NCBI GenBank assembly: GCA_017395885.1
Contig: JAFQNM010000087.1
Coordinates: 1 to 5,360 of the forward strand
Direction of reading: 5' to 3'
DNA length: 5,360 nucleotides
DNA from: Clostridia bacterium
GTDB taxonomy: Bacteria; Bacillota; Clostridia; Oscillospirales; CAG-272
The translations under genes and the position numbers were made by a program. Below are positions 1-5,360 of the stretch, in pieces. How positions within the stretch are numbered: position 1 is the first letter of the stretch; every line of letters starts with the position of its first letter. The notes under the pieces are model-generated. The model saw nothing but the letters and a program-made list of their open reading frames with translations, was not told the DNA's origin and searched no databases.

Positions 1-1028
1 ACAAGGACAAGGCAGTCCTCAATATCCGCAAATTTGATCTTTGACTCGTTTTTATTATACTTGCCCTGAGCCTTCAGCTTCTTGTCCACAGAGTAGACAA
101 AAGCGTTCTGAACGGCTCTGTCGGGAGAGCCGCCGTGCTCAAGGAAGCTTGAGTTATGATAATACTCAATAATGTTAACCGTATTGGAAACGCAGAAAGC
201 AATATCTGCAACAAGCTTATATTCAGGCTTGTCCGCACGGTCACGTCCAACGACCTCGCCCATTTTCCAAAGAACGGGCTGAGTGATGGCAGTATCTCCC
301 GCAAGACGGGCAACGTAGTCGGATATGCCGTTGGGATAGAGGAATTCCTGCTCAAAGAAGGAGCCGTCCTCGTTTTCAAACTTAAGGATAAACTTCAGTC
401 CCGCATTGACCACCGCCTGCTTTTCCAGAACGTCGCAATAAAACTTACAGGGAATGTCGATGGAGGTGAATACCTCAAGGTCGGGGCGCCAGTACGTCAC
501 CGTACCGGTACGTCTCTCCTTTTTATCAAGGGGGCGCACCTCAAGCTCTCCCACGGGAGAGCCTTTCTTGAAGGACATGTGCGACTCTGTTTCCCCATTA
601 AATGAGAATACCTCGAAAAACTCAGAGGAATACTGGGTTGCGCAGGCACCGAGACCGTTGAGACCAAGAGAAAACTCGTAAGCACCGCCGCCCTGGTTGT
701 TATTATATTTTCCGCCTGCATAAAGCTCACAGTAGATAAGCTCCCAGTTGTAGCAGTCGTATTTTTCGTTATACCCCATGGGGACACCGCGTCCGCGGTC
801 GTCCACCTCAATGGAATGATCCTTGTATGCGGTGACCGTAATAACGGAGCCGAAGCCCTCTCGTGCTTCGTCCACGGCATTTGAGAGTATCTCGAAGAAG
901 GAGTGCTCACAGCCCTCGATACCGTCGGAGCCGAAAATAACACCCGGGCGCTTTCTTACTCGGTCGGCGCCTTCAAGCTTTTCGATGGACTGGGCGTTAT
1001 ATTGGAGATTTTCTTTCTTTTTTGCCAT
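1..1028 (-). CDS. Type IIA topoisomerase ATPase subunit, ParE/GyrB family (partial, 3' end outside window)
   Basis: The first 342 codons are present, starting at the ATG at 1028-1026; the reading frame is open to the window edge. This is the ATP-binding subunit of DNA gyrase or topoisomerase IV, which works with a GyrA/ParC partner on DNA topology. Residues 1 to about 215 are a GHKL ATPase: catalytic Glu46 and Asn50 in FFEILSNAVDEA, the DRGRG motif at 77-81, LYAGGKY at 102-108 with the Lys equivalent to E. coli GyrB Lys103, the lid glycines GLNGLG at 122-127, and TGT at 174-176. The transducer domain follows, with EHGGSPD at 297-303. The window ends just before the QTK-loop region, and Toprim is not seen. 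The lid motif has Asn124 where GyrB usually has His. The overall style resembles the ParE-like paralogue of Clostridia, so ParE is more likely than GyrB, but the sequence here cannot settle it. An AAAGG site at 1041-1045 lies 12 nt upstream of the ATG. The lipoprotein gene ends 62 nt upstream with no visible terminator between. Confidence 0.93.
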   Translation of the reverse strand, partial: MAKKKENLQYNAQSIEKLEGADRVRKRPGVIFGSDGIEGCEHSFFEILSNAVDEAREGFGSVITVTAYKDHSIEVDDRGRGVPMGYNEKYDCYNWELIYCELYAGGKYNNNQGGGAYEFSLGLNGLGACATQYSSEFFEVFSFNGETESHMSFKKGSPVGELEVRPLDKKERRTGTVTYWRPDLEVFTSIDIPCKFYCDVLEKQAVVNAGLKFILKFENEDGSFFEQEFLYPNGISDYVARLAGDTAITQPVLWKMGEVVGRDRADKPEYKLVADIAFCVSNTVNIIEYYHNSSFLEHGGSPDRAVQNAFVYSVDKKLKAQGKYNKNESKIKFADIEDCLVL

Positions 1029-1090
1029 TAGATGGGCGTTCCTTTCTTTAGCTGTTGCCAAGGTCAGAGTTTTAAAGGAGTTTCAGACTT

Positions 1091-1570
1091 TTACCAGGAA
1101 TACTTGGATACCTCGCCCTCAGGGCTTACCAAAAGGTATCCGCAAAGAGACGATCTGCCCTGCTCTTCAATAAACCATGATACACGCACCTTAAAATACG
1201 TTGTTTGGCCATCCTCAAGGGTTCCGTCATAAGAATAGGCATACTTGTAGCCTGTTTCGTTATCTACCTCTCCAAGCCACTCCTTTGCTGCCGCCACAGC
1301 CTCGTCGGGAGTTGATATCTTATCGACAGCAGTGGTTTCATCTTCTGTTTCGGGTTCAGTCTCCTCAGTTGCTGTGGTTTCATCACCGTCTTCAGTGTCC
1401 GGAGCCGTTGTTCCCTCGGGCGCAGGGGCTGTGACGTCCTCAAAGCCCTCGGGACTCGTTACGGGGATCGTTGTCTCTGCATCCGTTTCATTATCTGCAA
1501 TATTTGTACTGCAGGATGCAAGAAGGCATACTGTAGCAATAAGGAGAGCTATTGATATAAGCTTTTTCAT
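1091..1570 (-). CDS. Small lipoprotein with Thr/Glu-rich linker and a C-terminal domain of unknown function
   Basis: This 159-residue protein is predicted to be exported and lipid-anchored on the outer face of the membrane. Residues 2-19 form a signal peptide (KK, then a hydrophobic core). The lipobox LASC is at 17-20, making Cys20 the lipidated residue. Residues 21-83 are an acidic Thr/Glu/Pro/Asp linker of low complexity with several ETT and TTA words. Residues 84-159 look like a small globular alpha/beta domain: a helix STPDEAVAAAKEWL at 86-99, then strands including TTYFKVRVSWF and CGYLLVSPEG. This pattern resembles C-terminal domains of many Firmicutes lipoproteins, but I cannot name a family. 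The ATG has AGAGGA about 7 nt upstream. The gene starts 18 nt after the DHHW gene stop, so it is probably co-transcribed with the MBOAT/DHHW pair and may be an accessory factor for surface acylation; that role is inference from position only. Confidence 0.85.
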   Translation of the reverse strand: MKKLISIALLIATVCLLASCSTNIADNETDAETTIPVTSPEGFEDVTAPAPEGTTAPDTEDGDETTATEETEPETEDETTAVDKISTPDEAVAAAKEWLGEVDNETGYKYAYSYDGTLEDGQTTYFKVRVSWFIEEQGRSSLCGYLLVSPEGEVSKYSW

Positions 1571-1588
1571 AACTTATCCTCTCTTTTT

Positions 1589-2872
1589 TTATTTTTCGTG
1601 AGAGCTGAGCTTGTTATTAAGCTTACCAAGGTCGTTGGATGTGGTAAGCGTTTCCATATTGTAAAGTGCAAGAAGCTTTTCAGCTCCATGCTCCTCACAG
1701 ATGGCAATAGTATCGGGTGCGCTTGTTCTCAGATCGAGAAGCACCAGATCGTAGTGTCTTGCAAGGAAGGGCGCAAGGCTGTCTGCAAAGGAGTCGCGTA
1801 CAAGCACCAGGGTCTCTCGCTCTTCTCCATTCATTCTTATTTCCACGTATCCGTTATTATTACCGCCAAGGAAGGATGCATACTTATCTTTTGTTTCAAG
1901 CATCTCTCTCAGGTAGAATGTATCAAAAACGTCGTAGCTCTTGCCGTTTTCCTCAGTCTTTGTTGCACTCTTATACTCATATCTGGGACTTTCGATCTTC
2001 AGTGTGACGTTCTCGTCTCCGTCCCAACGGAAATACTCGATAGTATCGCCGCCGACCCACTTGATACCTGCGCTTGACCACGTTGTTCCGAAAAATTCCT
2101 CTGTTGCAGTTTCAACGGTGAAATCGGAAAGCTCGTAGGGAGTCTCACCAAGGGCGCTTATGACCTCTCTGTATGCATAATATGCACCGAGGCTGGTCCA
2201 GTGGTGGTCGTTTTTGTAGTAGAGATAGTCCTCGTCCGTATTGCAAAGAGTATCACGGAGATTTATATAGTCTATCTCCTTTTCTGTGCATTTCTCGTCA
2301 AGGATACCGAATATTCGGTCTGAATAGTATGAGCCGTAAAGCTCGGGAATAACGTCCTCGCAAACGTCCATCTTACGTCCCGCAAAGGCAACGGTACAGT
2401 CAATGCCGTTCTCCTCGGCAATGGGAACAAATCTTCCCAGTGCTTTAAGGTTTGTTTCAAGCATCTTCTCGTCGGGATAATCGCTTCTCGCAATAAGGTA
2501 TCCGTCCGAGCCGATAATTACGTTATTGTTCTGACCCTTGAGCTGAACTGTTTCGGAAAGGGCCTTAAGACCTATAAAGAAGTTTCTGCAGGGGAACTGA
2601 TCTGCCATGTAGGTACCGAAATCTGCAGTAAAGCCTCCGTGAAGAAATCCGTCCACTGTGAACTCGGGAAAGGAAGAAAGGGAGGTATTTTCCTCTTCGG
2701 AGAAATCACGGTCGGGAACTACCCAAAAGGCAACTGCGAAAAAGAAGATAAAGCCCATTACCAGAGCTGTTACAAGAATATTTTCAAAGCGGCTCTCTTT
2801 GCTTTTGGAAAGCTGAAGCTGGAGAGAATTCTTTGCCACGTCATCGGCGGACTTGATTTTTTCTTTAGCCAT
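1589..2872 (-). CDS. DHHW-family protein (AlgJ/AlgX-like, SGNH-hydrolase-like), partner of the MBOAT acyltransferase
   Basis: This is a 427-residue protein with a cytoplasmic N-terminus of about 31 residues, one transmembrane segment at about 32-52, and an extracytoplasmic catalytic domain. Just after the membrane is FSEEENTSLSSFPEF (57-71), the SExEN...L...P motif common at the start of this family. The name-giving DHHW motif is at 222-225, in NDHHWTSLGAYYAY. A second motif, VRDSFADS at 358-365, supplies the likely nucleophile Ser361. By analogy with AlgX and AlgJ, Asp222, His224 and Ser361 would form the triad; that assignment is by motif position, not alignment. Proteins of this kind take the acyl group delivered by an MBOAT partner and attach it to an exopolysaccharide or wall polymer. 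The ATG at 2872 has a strong AAGGAG at 2881-2886, 8 nt upstream. The gene begins 16 nt after the MBOAT stop, consistent with translational and functional coupling. The polymer substrate cannot be read from the sequence. Confidence 0.93.
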   Translation of the reverse strand: MAKEKIKSADDVAKNSLQLQLSKSKESRFENILVTALVMGFIFFFAVAFWVVPDRDFSEEENTSLSSFPEFTVDGFLHGGFTADFGTYMADQFPCRNFFIGLKALSETVQLKGQNNNVIIGSDGYLIARSDYPDEKMLETNLKALGRFVPIAEENGIDCTVAFAGRKMDVCEDVIPELYGSYYSDRIFGILDEKCTEKEIDYINLRDTLCNTDEDYLYYKNDHHWTSLGAYYAYREVISALGETPYELSDFTVETATEEFFGTTWSSAGIKWVGGDTIEYFRWDGDENVTLKIESPRYEYKSATKTEENGKSYDVFDTFYLREMLETKDKYASFLGGNNNGYVEIRMNGEERETLVLVRDSFADSLAPFLARHYDLVLLDLRTSAPDTIAICEEHGAEKLLALYNMETLTTSNDLGKLNNKLSSHEK

Positions 2873-2888
2873 TTATCTTTCTCCTTTC

Positions 2889-4307
2889 TTAGAATCTGAA
2901 GTAGAGGAAGGGATTATAGGAGGAGTCAACAAGATATGCGGTGCAAACCACCAGCATAGCAAGGCAGCCTACTGCGATAACCGTACGTGCCGCTTTTCCG
3001 GAGGAATAGAATTTGTAGAAAAGTGTCTTGGGAAGGGGCGTTGATGCGATTGCAAGTATGGCAAGGAAGGGCAGGCTTCTCACAAGGTCGAAGGTTGCGC
3101 CTGCCTCTGTAAATCCGACAGTTCCAACGCCAAACATATAGCCCAGATGGGTCATACCTGCCGAGAGGTCCTCAAATCCGAAGAGGAGCCAGCCGAACAG
3201 CACGATGATAAGGGTATATAAATGAGAAACTGCGCTTGGCAGCTTCTTGAGTATCTTGAGAAGGAAGGTCTTTTCAATAAGGAGAAGAATACAGTAGTAC
3301 AGGCCCCAAAGGACGTAGTTCCAGCTTGCGCCGTGCCAGAGACCTGTAAGGAACCATACTACGATAATATTGCGGTACATCTTCCACTTTGCCCCCCTGT
3401 TTCCTCCAAGGGGTATGTAAACGTATTCTCTGAACCACGTGCCCATGGAGATGTGCCAACGGCGCCAGAATTCCGTAACGCTCTTTGAAACGTAGGGATA
3501 GAAGAAGTTTTCCTTAAAGGTGAAGCCCAACATTTTTCCGAGACCGATAGCCATATCGGAATATCCGGAGAAGTCGAAATAGAGCTGGAAGGAATAGAAT
3601 ATGATACCAAGCCATGCACCGGCAACGGTTGCATCAGTTTCAGTGCCTGCACGGAACGCATCCCAAAGCTCACCGGCACAGTTTGCAAGAAGGATCTTCT
3701 TTCCAAAGCCGCAAACAAAGGTACGGATACCGGATGCAAACATATCGATGTTGTGAGGTCTCTTTCTCAGCTGGTCGTCAACGTCCTGATATCTTACGAT
3801 GGGACCTGCGATAAGCTGAGGGAAAAGAGTAACGTATGCGCCGAAGGATGCAATATTTTTCTGCACCTTTGCGGTACCCATATAAATATCAAGGGTATAG
3901 GACATTGTCTGGAAGGTATAGAAGGAAATACCTATGGGAAGCTCTATATTTGAAAGAGTCGGTATCTTCTGCAAGAAATCCAGGGGAATGAGCTGAAGAT
4001 TTTCTATGATAAACGTATAATACTTAAAGAAACAGAGAACAGAAAGATTACATATAACGCTTATCAGCATAAACACCGTAGCTTTTTTCTTGTTCGTCTC
4101 TCTGTATTTGCCCACAAAATATCCGCAAGTGTAATCCAGAACGATGGAAAACAGCATGATAAAGATATATACGGGCTCTCCCCAGCCGTAAAAGACAAGG
4201 CTGACGATAAGAAGGACAAAGTTTCTCATAACGTTGGGGACCAGATAGTAGATAAGTATGGTCACCGCAAAGTAAAGGAAGAGAAACTCAAGAGATGAGA
4301 AAACCAT
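2889..4307 (-). CDS. MBOAT family O-acyltransferase (AlgI/PatA/DltB superfamily)
   Basis: This 472-residue polytopic membrane protein is expected to move an acyl group, usually acetyl, from a cytoplasmic donor to an acceptor at the outer face of the membrane. Hydrophobic segments fill most of its length from residue 6 onward. MBOAT signatures appear in order: FPQLIAGPIVRYQDV at 162-176, YFDFSGYSDMAIGLGKMLG at 243-261, FWRRWHIS at 280-287 with conserved His285, REYVYIPLGGNRG at 293-305, and GLWHGASW at 322-329. His325 in the last motif corresponds to the catalytic His322 of AlgI. Length matches AlgI-like proteins. I chose the ATG at 4307 because it has AAAGGA 6 nt upstream and gives the MVFSS start typical of the family. 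A longer form from TTG at 4322 adds only five residues and lacks a well-spaced ribosome binding site. It is the first gene of the operon, with the DHHW gene immediately downstream. The substrate is unknown; an AlgI-like exopolysaccharide or wall-polymer role fits better than DltB, because no dltA, dltC or dltD is visible. Confidence 0.96.
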   Translation of the reverse strand: MVFSSLEFLFLYFAVTILIYYLVPNVMRNFVLLIVSLVFYGWGEPVYIFIMLFSIVLDYTCGYFVGKYRETNKKKATVFMLISVICNLSVLCFFKYYTFIIENLQLIPLDFLQKIPTLSNIELPIGISFYTFQTMSYTLDIYMGTAKVQKNIASFGAYVTLFPQLIAGPIVRYQDVDDQLRKRPHNIDMFASGIRTFVCGFGKKILLANCAGELWDAFRAGTETDATVAGAWLGIIFYSFQLYFDFSGYSDMAIGLGKMLGFTFKENFFYPYVSKSVTEFWRRWHISMGTWFREYVYIPLGGNRGAKWKMYRNIIVVWFLTGLWHGASWNYVLWGLYYCILLLIEKTFLLKILKKLPSAVSHLYTLIIVLFGWLLFGFEDLSAGMTHLGYMFGVGTVGFTEAGATFDLVRSLPFLAILAIASTPLPKTLFYKFYSSGKAARTVIAVGCLAMLVVCTAYLVDSSYNPFLYFRF

Positions 4308-4313
4308 AAAAGA

Positions 4314-4319
4314 TCCTTT
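4314..4319 (-). promoter_or_regulatory. Ribosome binding site deciding the MBOAT start
   Basis: The minus strand reads AAAGGA here, 6 nt before the ATG at 4307. It also overlaps the alternative TTG codon at 4322-4320 by position, so only the ATG has a properly spaced site. Confidence 0.7.
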
Positions 4320-4343
4320 CAATACCTTTCTGATAACGATTAT

Positions 4344-4360
4344 GTTAAGCCAAACTTAAC
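4344..4360 (-). promoter_or_regulatory. Inverted repeat in the leader of the MBOAT operon (possible operator)
   Basis: On the plus strand GTTAAG (4344-4349) and CTTAAC (4355-4360) form a perfect 6-bp inverted repeat around the 5-nt spacer CCAAA. It begins about 9 bp downstream of the predicted -10 box, that is, at or just after the likely transcription start near 4362. This is where a repressor could block initiation. It might equally be a weak RNA hairpin or chance in an AT-rich stretch. No regulator gene is in the window. Confidence 0.3.
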
Positions 4361-4368
4361 CAAATAAC

Positions 4369-4377
4369 ATTATAGCA
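4369..4377 (-). promoter_or_regulatory. Extended -10 promoter of the MBOAT-DHHW-lipoprotein operon
   Basis: The minus strand reads TGCTATAAT: a perfect TATAAT at 4374-4369 preceded by a TGn extension. The region 16 to 18 bp further upstream (about 4391-4398) is a CCTTCC-like stretch that matches the -35 consensus poorly, so this would be an extended -10, sigma-A-type promoter. A TTGAAA at 4389-4384 is only 9 bp from the -10 box and cannot be the -35 element. Transcription would start near 4362, giving a leader of about 55 nt before the ATG at 4307. The position between a terminator and the first operon gene supports the call. Confidence 0.6.
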
Positions 4378-4402
4378 CAAATTTTTCAAAAAGGAAGGGC
4401 AT

Positions 4403-4454
4403 TTTTGAAAAAGAAAAGACTGCTCAGGCTTTTTCAGCCTGTTCGCAGTCTTTT
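4403..4454 (-). terminator. Rho-independent terminator of the SGNH hydrolase gene
   Basis: AAAAGACTGC at 4414-4423 pairs with GCAGTCTTTT at 4445-4454 (10 bp). Inside it, CAGGCT at 4425-4430 pairs with AGCCTG at 4436-4441 (6 bp), closing a 5-nt loop. A small asymmetric bulge (T on one side, TTC on the other) separates the two helices. On the minus strand the stem is followed by TTTTCTTTTTC, and the stop codon at 4461-4459 lies immediately before the stem, so the hairpin ends the SGNH hydrolase transcript. The plus strand also has a T6 tract after the stem, so it could work in both directions, but no plus-strand gene needs it. Confidence 0.88.
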
Positions 4455-4458
4455 TTAT

Positions 4459-5360
4459 TCAGGTCACGGACGCCAGCCATTCCACCCACTGCTTATAATA
4501 CTTAGGCATGGGATGGAAATCGTCGGTGCAGTATGCGGCACCGAGAGCACTGTTTGAGTCGTCAAATATGGTATTTACGTCCACGTATATTATGCTCGCA
4601 CCGTCTGCAAGGGACGCAGCATAGTCATTCATTGCGTTAAGACGTGTGTTATTATAGGTCTCGTCACGCTCTGAGCGGCTATGAGTTATGTGAAGATTTG
4701 CGCAAACGTATACCGTGGCATCGGGCTGTGCCGCTCTCACAAGGTTCACAAGCTCAAGATACTTTGTGCACCACACGTTAATATTGGTACCTATCTCGTT
4801 GATGCCCAGCATGATGTATACCCTGTTATAGGTGTTTTCCGAAAGCAGATCCTCAAGCAACACCGCTTCGCCCTCGCTGCTTCTCACCTCTAAGGTTTCA
4901 GTGAAAGCACGGAAAACAGACATTCCCTTCGTTGCAAATACGTCAGCAGTGCCAAGACCGCCAAAGGCGGAAATGCCAACTGTACGTGAGTCGCCGATAA
5001 AGAGAGAATTATCAAATTCTGTAGGATCAACAGGTTCCGGCGGGGTATAGTCTGTGGCAGGCTCAGTTACCACAGGCGCTGCCGTGGTCTCCGGCTCAGT
5101 TTCCGGAGGGGCTGTCTCAGGAGGCGCTGTTGTCTCGGGGGGTGCTGTCGTTTCAGGCTCCGCTGTTGTCTCCGGCACCGTTGTTTCAGGCTCCGCCGTG
5201 GTCTCAGGCGCCGTTGTTTCAGGCTCTGCCGTGGTTTCGGGCTCCTGTGTCGTTTCAGCCGCCGCTGTCGTCTCCTCTGTTGTTACATCGTCCCTGGAAA
5301 AAACGTTTATACTGTCTTTTATATGTGTTACTACGTCTCCGGCCGCATGGGAAAGCGTAG
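4459..5360 (-). CDS. Extracytoplasmic SGNH/GDSL-type hydrolase with Pro/Glu/Thr-rich linker (partial, 5' end outside window)
   Basis: The last 299 codons are visible; the frame is open to the right edge with no convincing start. A GTG at 5178 falls inside the repeat linker (a Val in TTVPETTA) and is not a real start. Visible residues 1-25 are non-repetitive. Residues 26 to about 113 are a Thr/Glu/Pro/Ala linker, and about 114-299 are an SGNH hydrolase domain. It begins with block I FIGDSRTVG (nucleophile Ser124 in GDS), has MLGINEIG in the block III position (Asn187), and ends with DDFHPMPKYY, giving the Asp279-x-x-His282 pair. The oxyanion block II is likely the Gly in TKGMSVF. Such domains hydrolyse or transfer esters, often acetyl groups on carbohydrates. 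The linker implies the catalytic domain is held away from a membrane or wall anchor encoded beyond the window. It lies directly upstream of the acylation operon but ends at its own terminator. A role in removing or placing the same ester is inference. Confidence 0.9.
   Translation of the reverse strand, partial: TLSHAAGDVVTHIKDSINVFSRDDVTTEETTAAAETTQEPETTAEPETTAPETTAEPETTVPETTAEPETTAPPETTAPPETAPPETEPETTAAPVVTEPATDYTPPEPVDPTEFDNSLFIGDSRTVGISAFGGLGTADVFATKGMSVFRAFTETLEVRSSEGEAVLLEDLLSENTYNRVYIMLGINEIGTNINVWCTKYLELVNLVRAAQPDATVYVCANLHITHSRSERDETYNNTRLNAMNDYAASLADGASIIYVDVNTIFDDSNSALGAAYCTDDFHPMPKYYKQWVEWLASVT
5083..5283 (-). repeat. Pro/Glu/Thr/Ala repeat tract within the SGNH hydrolase gene
   Basis: The encoded tract consists of imperfect PETTA words. 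A 33-bp unit encoding EPETTAPETTA is visible at 5226-5194, repeated with one substitution (EPETTVPETTA) at 5193-5161, and again with one extra Pro at 5160-5125 (36 bp). Copies start with GAGCCTGAAAC and differ mainly at third codon positions. All unit lengths are multiples of three, so copy-number change would keep the frame. The tract is a spacer rich in possible O-glycosylation sites, without Cys, aromatic or basic residues. Confidence 0.85.

Noticed and set aside
156..605. Plus-strand open frame of 149 codons
   Set aside because: It lies entirely antisense to the ParE/GyrB-like gene, whose ATPase and transducer motifs are unmistakable in the other strand.
497..943. Minus-strand frame of 148 codons within the topoisomerase gene
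   Set aside because: It is in a different frame from the conserved GHKL motifs and its product is Ser/Arg/Thr-rich with no family features; it is a shadow.
1029..1090. Terminator or promoter between the lipoprotein and topoisomerase genes
   Set aside because: I saw no GC-rich hairpin with a T tract and no credible -10/-35 pair; a TTGGCA is present but lies too close to the start codon to have a -10 box at proper spacing.
1598..2077. Plus-strand frame of 159 codons
   Set aside because: It is antisense to the DHHW gene, has no ribosome binding site of note, and its product shows no domain.
3359..3739. Minus-strand frame of 126 codons inside the MBOAT gene
   Set aside because: It overlaps, out of frame, the most conserved MBOAT motifs (FWRRWHIS, FSGYSD), so it cannot be the real gene.
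4384..4389. TTGAAA on the minus strand as a -35 box
   Set aside because: It is only 9 bp from the TATAAT box, far from the usual 16-18 bp.
5176..5178. GTG as start codon of the SGNH hydrolase
   Set aside because: It sits in the middle of the PETTA repeats, has no ribosome binding site, and the frame stays open to the window edge with more of the same repeat upstream; a signal peptide or anchor must lie outside the window.
5083..5283. Possible CRISPR array because of regular repeats
   Set aside because: Repeats are directly adjacent, codon-based and without unique spacers; they encode a Pro/Glu/Thr linker.
5130..5360. Plus-strand frame opposite the repeat linker
   Set aside because: The product is a repetitive FQAP/SQAP string that simply mirrors the Thr/Glu/Pro repeat on the minus strand.

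Overview
This is a compact bacterial chromosome segment in which every gene lies on the minus strand, so transcription runs from high to low coordinates. Strong AAGGAG-type ribosome binding sites, a classical lipobox, and a GyrB/ParE subunit with the sequence style of the second (ParE-like) type IIA topoisomerase of Clostridia suggest a low-to-moderate GC Firmicute, probably a gut-type clostridium. That placement is inferred from motif style only. I could not run a search.

Layout in the direction of transcription. (1) 5360-4459 is the 3' part of a gene for a secreted or anchored SGNH/GDSL-type hydrolase. It has a long Pro/Glu/Thr repeat linker, and its 5' end lies outside the window. (2) A bipartite hairpin terminator at about 4403-4454 follows it. 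(3) At 4362-4378 there is a consensus extended -10 promoter, followed by a small inverted repeat in the leader. (4) A tight three-gene run follows: an MBOAT O-acyltransferase (AlgI/PatA/DltB superfamily, 4307-2889), a DHHW-family membrane-anchored SGNH-like protein (AlgJ/AlgX-like, 2872-1589) and a small lipoprotein (1570-1091). The gaps between them are 16 and 18 nt. (5) After 62 nt with no visible terminator, a ParE/GyrB-like ATPase subunit begins at 1028 and runs off the left edge.

The MBOAT and DHHW proteins form a recognisable acyl-transfer pair. By family knowledge, the MBOAT passes an acyl (usually acetyl) group across the membrane, and the DHHW protein places it on an extracytoplasmic polysaccharide. 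The upstream SGNH enzyme could act on the same or a related surface ester, and the lipoprotein may be an accessory factor; both are inferences from position. The topoisomerase subunit is a housekeeping gene, apparently adjacent by chance or read through from the operon.

About 95% of the window is coding. The only notable non-coding stretches are 4308-4458 and 1029-1090. I found no tRNA, rRNA, CRISPR array, insertion sequence, attachment site or riboswitch. I do not see a wholly new system here. The points most worth a second look are the uncharacterised lipoprotein in the acylation operon, the two Thr/Glu-rich linkers, the GINE variant in the SGNH enzyme, and the leader inverted repeat.
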